DNA from: Bacteroidales bacterium UBA6340
Lineage (GTDB): Bacteria; Bacteroidota; Bacteroidia; Bacteroidales; Paludibacteraceae
Assembly (NCBI GenBank): GCA_002440265.1
Contig: DJSG01000051.1
Location: forward strand, 45,976-59,435
Direction of reading: 5' to 3'
DNA length: 13,460 bases
Positions 1 through 6,021 of the stretch are shown here, piece by piece (position 1 is the first letter of the stretch; every line of letters starts with the position of its first letter). The notes beneath the pieces are model-generated. The model was not told where the DNA came from. It did not search any database and saw only the letters and a list, made by a program, of their open reading frames with translations. Position numbers and translations under genes: made by a program.

Positions 1-196
1 GCATTACGCATTGTGCATTGTCCTGCCGCTGAAAACTTGTATTTCTTTTACTTTTTTGTGTTTTTTTACAAGAGTCACTTGTTTTCGTCTTTTTACTCAA
101 CAAAAACCGTGCCAAAGTAAAATTACTGCCAAGTTAGCACTATGTTTCTTTATCTATTTGTCCTATCATCATATCACTTGTTTAACGATTACGCTG

Positions 197-228
197 CAAA
201 GATAATACGGATTTTTGGTGTGTGCAAA
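197..228 (-). promoter_or_regulatory. Bacteroidota-type promoter reading leftward
   Basis: On the minus strand there is TTTG (228-225), a 20-nt spacer, then TATCTTTG (204-197), which fits the Bacteroidota -33/-7 consensus TTTG-N19-21-TAnnTTTG. Transcription would start near 190 and run left out of the window. No minus-strand coding frame begins within 1-190, so the served gene starts beyond the edge, or the transcript is non-coding or has a long leader. Confidence 0.5.
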
Positions 229-333
229 TTTTAGAAGTAGATACTTATAACATTTAACACACAAATAGCGATAGCAATATATTTTTACTGTTTTTTTGTG
301 AATAATATACAATAAAAATATCAAGAAAAGGTT

Positions 334-517
334 GCGTAATGCGCAATTCTCAATGCGTAATGCGCAATGCACAATGTACCGAGCACTACCGAGACCTCCC
401 CGAGACCTTATCGGGTATTTTTTGTAGTCCGAGAGACGACGCGGGCGGGGTCCCTATGAGCCCGTGGGCGAAATGGGGTGCATCTCTCGCGTCGTTAGAT
501 TTTATCATTACGCATTG
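334..517. repeat. Composite repeat: short-unit array, hairpins, inverted array
   Basis: Positions 334-376 are an imperfect array of 7-8-nt units of the type GCGTAATGC / GCACAATGC. A middle section follows with two CCGAGACCT copies, a CCCGA/TCGGG hairpin ending in six T (399-423), and GACGACGCG (435-443) facing CGCGTCGTT (488-496). CATTACGCATTG (506-517) closes the unit and is the array sequence in inverse orientation. The whole therefore looks like an array-palindrome-inverse array element. The same two ingredients occur together inside the MurF coding region (6238-6336). It carries no transposase. A non-autonomous mobile repeat or a REP-like element is inferred, not shown. Confidence 0.55.
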
Positions 518-534
518 TTTTTTTTGAAAAAACG

Positions 535-782
535 GACAAACGGACAGACAGACAAGGGGTAGGGGTATGTATATAAACACAGAGGGGCGAGGTTATGAAT
601 GCAAAGAGCGAGAGGGATATAGTATTTTAATATATAATATATTTATATATTATATATTATTGTATATTATTTATTATATATTATTTTTCTATTTTGCTTA
701 TTTGCCTCTAAAAAACGCCCCAAAAAAACACTTTTTGCGTGTTTTTGCGCATATATATGGGGGTAGGGTGTGTCCGTTTGTC
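535..782. repeat. AT-rich island bounded by 12-bp inverted repeats
   Basis: GACAAACGGACA at 535-546 recurs as its exact reverse complement at 771-782, embedded in longer GACA/TGTC-type microsatellite tracts on both sides (533-554 and 771-799). Just inside each end is a G-rich tract containing GGGGTAGG (556-565 and 759-768) in direct orientation. The interior is almost pure A/T over about 620-700, with GGGGCG (584-589) and CGCCCC (716-721) as a second nested inverted pair and a 7-bp hairpin AAAACAC/GTGTTTT at 725-745. There is no coding sequence. It could be a MITE-like remnant or simply convergent microsatellites. Confidence 0.45.
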
Positions 783-840
783 TGTTTGTCTGTTTGTTTC
801 CGATAAAAATGCATAACAATATCCCATACAAGACTCCCAG

Positions 841-863
841 AATCCCCTTCAAAAAGGGGGATT
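841..863. repeat. Small hairpin of the CCCCTT/AAGGGG type
   Basis: AATCCCCTT (841-849) pairs with AAGGGGGATT (854-863), with one extra G bulged and a short A-rich loop. A related motif, CTCCTT-G-AAGGAG, follows the ABC ATPase gene at 8705-8717. The T content afterwards is too poor for a convincing terminator, so I treat it as a dispersed hairpin. Confidence 0.45.
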
Positions 864-920
864 GCAGAGTATAGAGAATTAATTTTGCATTTCATAATAA
901 ATGAAGTCACGGGGGTGTGC

Positions 921-951
921 TTGTGTATGTTGCGGAAAAGCAGTAATTTTG
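921..951 (+). promoter_or_regulatory. Promoter of gcvP
   Basis: TTG (921-923), a 20-nt spacer and TAATTTTG (944-951) match the Bacteroidota -33/-7 pattern. The start of transcription is expected near 958, giving a leader of roughly 35 nt to the GTG at 994. A second TAATTTTG at 880-887 lacks a properly spaced -33 element and is weaker. The promoter lies downstream of the ATG at 901, so that ATG cannot be the start on this transcript. The leader is too short for a glycine riboswitch. Confidence 0.65.
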
Positions 952-993
952 CGGCTTGTTAGGTGGATAATTAACCCATTAAAATACGATATT

Positions 994-3837
994 GTGAAAA
1001 CAAACTACCTGAAATCGAGGCATATAGGCCTCGCAGAAGACGAGCAGAAACAGATGCTCGCCGAGATTGGCGTGAACAGCATGGACGAGTTGATAGCCCA
1101 GACGATGCCGCAGGACATCCTGTTGCATGAGCCTTTGGACTTGGACGAGCCCCTTACTGAGCAGGAACACCTCAACACCATGTACCAAATGGCACAGAAA
1201 AACCGGATATGCCGCTCGTATATCGGTCGCGGTTGGTATGGTGCCATCACGCCGGCAGTGATACAGCGCAACGTGTTGGAGAACCCGGTGTGGTACACCT
1301 CGTACACTCCCTATCAGGCAGAAGTGAGCCAGGGACGATTGGAGGCGTTGTTTGTTTTTCAGGCGATGATAAGCGACCTGACCGGTCTGCCATTGGCAAA
1401 CTGCAGTCTTCTCGACGAGGCTACTTCGGCAGCGGAGGCAGTGACGATGATGCACAACCTGCGCAGCCGCGATATGATGAAGAACAATGTGCGCAAAGTG
1501 CTGGTTGACACCCGTATCTTCCCCAATACTTTGAGCGTGATGCGTACGCGCGCAGCAGGGCAGGACATCGAATTGGTGATGGCTAACTACGAGCAAGTGA
1601 ATGCCGAGTGGCTGGCAAAGGAAGGTCCATTCTTTGGTGCTATTGTGCAACTGCCTAATGCAGACGGTTCGATAGAGGACTACAGCGCGTTTATTGCCGA
1701 CTGCCACGACGCAGGAATGAAGGTGACCGTGATAGCCGACCTGATGGCTATGGCACTGCTCAAACCGTTGGATGCGGATATCGCGTGCGGTACGGCACAA
1801 CGTTTCGGTTTGGCAATGGGTTTCGGCGGTCCGACGGCAGGGTATATGGCTACTCGCGACGAGTACAAGCGTGAGTTGCCCGGGCGTATCATAGGTCTGA
1901 GCAAAGACGCTTACGACCACCCCGCATACCGCCTGGCACTTCAGACCCGCGAGCAGCATATAAAGCGTGAAAAGGCTACCTCCAATATCTGCACGGCAGA
2001 GGCATTGTGCGCGGTGATGGCAGGTATGTATGCCGTTTATCACGGTGCGGCAGGCATTCGCGAGATAGCCGAGGGCATACACGGCAAGGCTGTGTATATG
2101 AGCGAGATGCTGCAGGCGTACGGGTTTGAACAGGAGAACACGGAGTTCTTCGACACCTTGAAAATTCGTCCGACAGGCGACATTACCGTTGAGCGCGTGC
2201 GCGGTGTGGCAGAGGAGATGGGCATCAACCTCTATTACGACGCAGAAGGTTGGATAGGGCTGAGCATAGACGAGACCGTGACGGTGGACGATATGAACGA
2301 CCTTATCGACCTCTTTGCCCAAGCCAGCGGCAATATGGCGCAGTACGAGGACAGTGAGGAGGCGTTCCACAACCTGTGGGCAATCGCCGAGGAGAAAGTA
2401 CGCCCTGTGGACTATCTGCAGGCAGACGTCTTCCGCCTGTATCACACAGAGACAGAGATGATGCGCTATATCAAACGCCTTGACCGCAAAGACATCAGCC
2501 TTACGCATACGATGATTCCGCTGGGCAGTTGCACGATGAAACTGAATCCCGCGTCTGCCATGATTCCTGTTACCTATCCGGGCTATATGAATGTGCATCC
2601 GCTGGCTCCCGCCAACCAAGTGGAGGGGTATCGCGAGGTGTTGGAAGACCTGGAGCAGCAGTTGGCTACCATCACGGGCTTTGCAGCATGCAACCTGCAG
2701 CCTACTTCGGGTGCGGCAGGCGAATACACGGGTCTGGTGACGATTCGCGAGTACCTGCACCGCCAAGGTCAGGCACAGCGTACTGTCCTCCTTATCCCCG
2801 CTTCGGCACATGGTACAAACCCCGCATCGTGTGTGCAGGCAGGCTTCACACCACTCGTAGTGAAGTGCGACGAGAACGGTAATACCGACCTTGCCGACTG
2901 GCGTGAGAAAGCCGAGACCAACCGTGAACACCTGGCAGGGTGTATGATTACCTATCCTTCGACACACGGTATCTTCGAGATGGCTATCCGCGAGATGTGC
3001 CAGATCATTCACGATTGCGGCGGTCAGGTATATATGGACGGTGCGAATATGAATGCACAGATTGGCTATACCAACCCCGGTTTCATCGGTGCGGACGTGT
3101 GCCACCTCAACCTGCACAAGTCGTTTGCCAGCCCTCACGGAGGCGGCGGTCCCGGTGTGGGTGCTATCTGCTGTGCCAAGCATTTGGCGGACTGCATGCC
3201 CACTCAGGACCATAACCGCGTATCCAGTGCCCTCTATGGCAATGCGAATATGGCACTTATCTCCTATGGTTATATCCGCATGATGGGCGAAGAAGGACTA
3301 CGCGAGTCCACGGCAGCCGCTATACTGAGTGCCAACTATATGGCATCGAAACTGAAAGACGCGTATGGCATTGTCTATACGGGTGTGCACGGGCGTGTAG
3401 GGCACGAGTTGATTCTCGACTGCCGTCAGTTCCACGCCATCGGTATCACCGAGAGCGACATCGCCAAGCGTCTGATGGACTTCGGTTATCACGCACCTAC
3501 GCTGTCGTTCCCCGTGCACGGCACCTTGATGGTGGAACCCACCGAGAGCGAGAGCAAACACGAGATTGACCAGTTCATTGACGCATTGCTCACTATCCGT
3601 GCCGAGATAGCCGCCGTAGAACGTGGTGAGGCAGATGCCAAGGACAATGTACTGCTCAATGCGCCGCACCCTGAATACGAGATAGTTGCCAACGAATGGC
3701 ACCACTCATACAGCCGTGAGCAAGCCGCTTATCCCACCGAATGGGTACGCAGCAACAAGTTCTGGATCCCTGTTGCCCGTGTGGACAACGGTTGGGGTGA
3801 CCGCAACCTGATTGCCAAGTACATACTGAACAAGTAA
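994..3837 (+). CDS. gcvP: Glycine dehydrogenase (decarboxylating), P-protein of the glycine cleavage system
   Basis: This PLP enzyme decarboxylates glycine and passes the aminomethyl group to lipoylated H-protein in the cytoplasm. The protein is 947 residues, the usual length for the fused single-chain P-protein in which N- and C-terminal halves are joined. Typical segments are visible: RHIG near the N-terminus, GYMATRDEYKRELPGRIIG and REQHIKREKATSNICT in the first half, GSCTMKLNP in the second half, and HLNLHKSFASPHGGGGPG with the PLP lysine at about K709 followed by the glycine loop. I chose GTG 994 because family homology begins at MKTNYLKSRHIG and because a good promoter sits at 921-951; the frame is open upstream to ATG 901. 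The gcvT and gcvH genes are not adjacent. Transcription probably ends at the hairpin 3846-3889. Confidence 0.95.
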   Translation: MKTNYLKSRHIGLAEDEQKQMLAEIGVNSMDELIAQTMPQDILLHEPLDLDEPLTEQEHLNTMYQMAQKNRICRSYIGRGWYGAITPAVIQRNVLENPVWYTSYTPYQAEVSQGRLEALFVFQAMISDLTGLPLANCSLLDEATSAAEAVTMMHNLRSRDMMKNNVRKVLVDTRIFPNTLSVMRTRAAGQDIELVMANYEQVNAEWLAKEGPFFGAIVQLPNADGSIEDYSAFIADCHDAGMKVTVIADLMAMALLKPLDADIACGTAQRFGLAMGFGGPTAGYMATRDEYKRELPGRIIGLSKDAYDHPAYRLALQTREQHIKREKATSNICTAEALCAVMAGMYAVYHGAAGIREIAEGIHGKAVYMSEMLQAYGFEQENTEFFDTLKIRPTGDITVERVRGVAEEMGINLYYDAEGWIGLSIDETVTVDDMNDLIDLFAQASGNMAQYEDSEEAFHNLWAIAEEKVRPVDYLQADVFRLYHTETEMMRYIKRLDRKDISLTHTMIPLGSCTMKLNPASAMIPVTYPGYMNVHPLAPANQVEGYREVLEDLEQQLATITGFAACNLQPTSGAAGEYTGLVTIREYLHRQGQAQRTVLLIPASAHGTNPASCVQAGFTPLVVKCDENGNTDLADWREKAETNREHLAGCMITYPSTHGIFEMAIREMCQIIHDCGGQVYMDGANMNAQIGYTNPGFIGADVCHLNLHKSFASPHGGGGPGVGAICCAKHLADCMPTQDHNRVSSALYGNANMALISYGYIRMMGEEGLRESTAAAILSANYMASKLKDAYGIVYTGVHGRVGHELILDCRQFHAIGITESDIAKRLMDFGYHAPTLSFPVHGTLMVEPTESESKHEIDQFIDALLTIRAEIAAVERGEADAKDNVLLNAPHPEYEIVANEWHHSYSREQAAYPTEWVRSNKFWIPVARVDNGWGDRNLIAKYILNK

Positions 3838-3845
3838 TTTCCGTT

Positions 3846-3889
3846 AGCACCTTACCTCACCTTGTTATGCCATAGTGGGGTAGGGTGCT
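3846..3889 (+). terminator. Strong hairpin after gcvP
   Basis: AGCACCTTACCTCAC (3846-3860) pairs over 15 positions with GTGGGGTAGGGTGCT (3875-3889) around a 14-nt loop. The two non-Watson-Crick positions are U-G pairs in plus-strand RNA but A-C mismatches in minus-strand RNA, so the structure favours plus-strand transcripts. It starts 8 nt after the gcvP stop. There is no clean U tract, only TACTTAATTT, so it may act as an RNA 3'-end stabiliser as well as, or instead of, an intrinsic terminator. Confidence 0.6.
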
Positions 3890-3919
3890 GTACTTAATTT
3901 GTAAATTGTAACCTGATTT

Positions 3920-4837
3920 ATGACCCAACCTATTGACGAACTGCAAAAGAAACTTCGCCGTAGCAAGTACAAACACGCCCTGATAGAGGCAAAAGAACTG
4001 TTGGTTATAGCCATTGCTACTATTCCTTATGCCTTGGTAGTCAATCAGATATTGGTGCCTCATGCTATCGTGGGCGGTGGTTTGACCGGTGTCTGCGAGA
4101 TTATCTATTTCGCGACGGGTATGGTGATTCCTATATGGCTCAGTTCGTTGATAATCAATGTCATCTTGTTGGTTATAGCCATCAAGGTGGTAGGTTGGAA
4201 ATTCTGCATTCGGTCGATATACGGTGTCTTTTTCCTGACGCTTTGGCTGAAGTTGGTGCCCACGGCAAGTACTCCGCTGCTGTCCGACCCGTTTATGGCA
4301 GTTATATTGGCGGGTCTGTTCAACGGTTGCGGCTTGGGTATGGTGTTCCTCAACAACGGTAGCACGGGTGGTACCGACATCGTGGCGATGATTGTGCACA
4401 AGTTCCGTCAGGTGCCGTTGGGACGTGTGTTGATGGCATGCGATATGATTACAATCTCGTGTGCGTATTTCCTGCCTGAGGTACATAGTATAGAGAAGGT
4501 GCTGTTCGGTCTGTGCTACACGTTTATGTGCTCCAATGCCGTTGACTGGACCATGGGGCGTGCGCGTCAGTCGGTGCAGTTCTTCATTTTCAGTCAGAAG
4601 TACAACGAAATCACCAAGGCCATCCTTACCGAGATGCGTCGTGGCGTGACGCTGATAGATGGTGAGGGCGGCTATACACGTCAGCCATGCAAGATTGTTA
4701 CCGTGATGGCAAAACGCAGCGAGAGCAGCAAGATATTCCGTATCGTGCGCGAGATTGACCCCGATGCTTTCGTCAGCGAGAGCCAGACCAAAGGCGTCTT
4801 CGGACAAGGCTTCACAGATATTCGCGAACACGCGTAA
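3920..4837 (+). CDS. YitT family membrane protein, first of two tandem copies
   Basis: A 305-residue integral inner-membrane protein of the YitT (DUF161 plus DUF2179) family, whose biochemical role is not established. Hydrophobic segments lie at about 25-48, 70-92, 97-115, 125-146 and 168-186. The family pattern is clear: VGGGLTG (51-57), IPIWLSS (70-76), VGWKFCIR (91-98) and LNNGSTGGTDI (144-154). The cytoplasmic DUF2179-like tail covers about 217-303 and ends in FVSESQTKGVFGQGF. The start ATG 3920 places a short charged tail before the first membrane segment. The closely related second copy begins 153 nt downstream after a repeat-filled gap. I see no consensus promoter directly upstream. 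Confidence 0.88.
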   Translation: MTQPIDELQKKLRRSKYKHALIEAKELLVIAIATIPYALVVNQILVPHAIVGGGLTGVCEIIYFATGMVIPIWLSSLIINVILLVIAIKVVGWKFCIRSIYGVFFLTLWLKLVPTASTPLLSDPFMAVILAGLFNGCGLGMVFLNNGSTGGTDIVAMIVHKFRQVPLGRVLMACDMITISCAYFLPEVHSIEKVLFGLCYTFMCSNAVDWTMGRARQSVQFFIFSQKYNEITKAILTEMRRGVTLIDGEGGYTRQPCKIVTVMAKRSESSKIFRIVREIDPDAFVSESQTKGVFGQGFTDIREHA

Positions 4838-4838
4838 A

Positions 4839-4990
4839 ATGTACGATTTGATAATGTACGATGTACGATTTATTGTAGATTTGTAGGAGATTTGCTTATT
4901 TGCATTGCTCAAACGACCACAATGATAATCGTAAATATTCCCAAATAGTACATAAATATATAAATCGTAAATTCGTAAATCGTAAATACC
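4839..4990. repeat. Short-unit arrays between the two yitT genes
   Basis: The left part (4839-4871) repeats ATGTACGAT three times. The right part (about 4927-4989) repeats ATCGTAAAT-type units in roughly the opposite orientation, the last running up to the next start codon. This resembles the other short-unit array in this window in design but not in unit sequence. A TAGATTTG (4876-4883) fits a -7 element, but its nearest TTTG (4847-4850) is 25 nt away, so a promoter is uncertain. Confidence 0.6.
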
Positions 4991-6001
4991 ATGTCAAATA
5001 CCAAACCAAACTTGCAACCCACTATGGGTGAGCGGGGTATGTCGTCCTACATCATTGGTGATGCGGGAGGCAGCCGGTGGAAGACCATTCGCGAATACGT
5101 CTTTATCATAGTGGCGTTGTTCCCCTTTGCCCTGATGGTCAATTGGATATTCGTGCCGCAAAACGTGGTGGGCGGTGGTCTGACGGGTATCTGTTCGATA
5201 ATCTTCTACGCCACACAGGGAGCGTTTCCGTCGCTGTTTCCCGAGTATGGAGGGGCTATCCCTATATGGCTCAGTTCGCTGACTATCAACGTGATATTGC
5301 TTGTTGTCGCTATCATCACGGTGGGGTGGAAGTTCTGTATCCGTACTATCGTGGGCGTGCTGGCACTGGCATTTTGGTACCGCGTCATTCCGATACGCGA
5401 GACACCGCTCATCGAAGACCCTGTGTCGGCTTGTTTGGTCGGCGGTGTGGTGTTCGGTATGAGTCTGGGCATCGTGATGCTCAACAACGGGTCGTCAGGA
5501 GGAACCGATATCCTTGCTATGATTATCAACAAGTACAAGGACGTCAGTCTCGGGCGGGTGATGGTGCTATGCGATGCTATCATTATCGCCAGCAGTTATT
5601 TCCTGCCTGTGCCGGAGAACTTCTATACGCCCGGTATGGACGTAGCAGACTTCAAAATCAAGCGTATCCTGTATGGTCTGTGCATGACCGTAAGTTACAC
5701 GGCAGCAGTCGATTGGATAATATCGCGCTTGCGTCAGTCGGTGCAGTTCTTCATCTTCTCCACCAAGTACGACGAGATAGCCACCGCCATCAATCAGACC
5801 GTGCAACGGGGTGTGACCGTCTTGGACGGAACAGGCTGGTACAGCCAACAGCCCATTCGCGTGGTCACGGTGCTTGCCCGCAAGCATGAAAGCCAACTTA
5901 TCCTGCATATCATCAAGAAGATAGACCCGAATGCTTTTGTCAGCCAGGCCAATGTGTCGGGCGTATTCGGCAAGGGATTTGATGCCATCAAAGTGAAATA
6001 G
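4991..6001 (+). CDS. YitT family membrane protein, second tandem copy
   Basis: A 336-residue paralogue of the preceding gene with the same architecture: DUF161-type membrane part at about 33-205 and DUF2179-like tail at about 248-334. Shared blocks include VGGGLTGIC (60-68), IPIWLSSLTINVILLV (90-105), VGWKFCIRTI (111-120), LNNGSSGGTDILAMI (164-178) and RQSVQFFIFSTKYDEI (248-263). It differs by a longer N-terminal cytoplasmic stretch, an insert GAFPSLFPEYGGA (78-90, loop side) and an insert around PENFYTPGMDVADFK (208-222). Function is unknown beyond a presumed membrane role. The stop lies 20 nt before the MurF-Alr start, so the two are probably co-transcribed. ATG codons at residues 12 and 17 are alternative starts. 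Confidence 0.87.
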   Translation: MSNTKPNLQPTMGERGMSSYIIGDAGGSRWKTIREYVFIIVALFPFALMVNWIFVPQNVVGGGLTGICSIIFYATQGAFPSLFPEYGGAIPIWLSSLTINVILLVVAIITVGWKFCIRTIVGVLALAFWYRVIPIRETPLIEDPVSACLVGGVVFGMSLGIVMLNNGSSGGTDILAMIINKYKDVSLGRVMVLCDAIIIASSYFLPVPENFYTPGMDVADFKIKRILYGLCMTVSYTAAVDWIISRLRQSVQFFIFSTKYDEIATAINQTVQRGVTVLDGTGWYSQQPIRVVTVLARKHESQLILHIIKKIDPNAFVSQANVSGVFGKGFDAIKVK

Positions 6002-6021
6002 GATTCAATTGTTCATGCTAT

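Larger units (their letters stand above)
1..900. other. Gene-poor 5' region rich in repeats
   Basis: No open frame here looks like a real protein: the short frames are low-complexity or read through repeats. The stretch is AT-rich, most extremely at about 620-700. It contains a leftward promoter (197-228), a composite repeat (334-517), an inverted-repeat-bounded island (535-782) and a hairpin (841-863), each listed separately. Positions 1-20 hold another copy of the short-unit array in the opposite orientation (GCATTACGCATTGTGCATTG). A weak 5-bp hairpin, ACAAG/CTTGT, lies at 68-82 between T runs. A small RNA cannot be excluded, but I see no recognisable RNA family. Confidence 0.6.

Noticed and set aside
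334..376. A CRISPR array suggested by regular short repeats
   Set aside because: Units are 7-9 nt without unique spacers and there are no cas genes.
567..806. A 79-codon frame through the AT-rich island
   Set aside because: The translation is almost all Ile/Tyr/Phe from the A/T core and microsatellite flanks; the DNA is explained as a repeat.
850..993. A glycine riboswitch upstream of gcvP
   Set aside because: The leader from the predicted start point to GTG 994 is only about 35 nt, and no paired-aptamer fold is visible.
979..3213. A 744-codon open frame antisense to gcvP
   Set aside because: It lies wholly opposite a clear gcvP gene, has no recognisable domain and is rich in His, Cys and Arg, as expected for a shadow of GC-biased codons.
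3857..4912. A 351-codon open frame antisense to the first yitT gene
   Set aside because: It is opposite a recognisable membrane protein gene, its product is His/Gln-rich without domains, and it crosses the terminator hairpin and repeat DNA.
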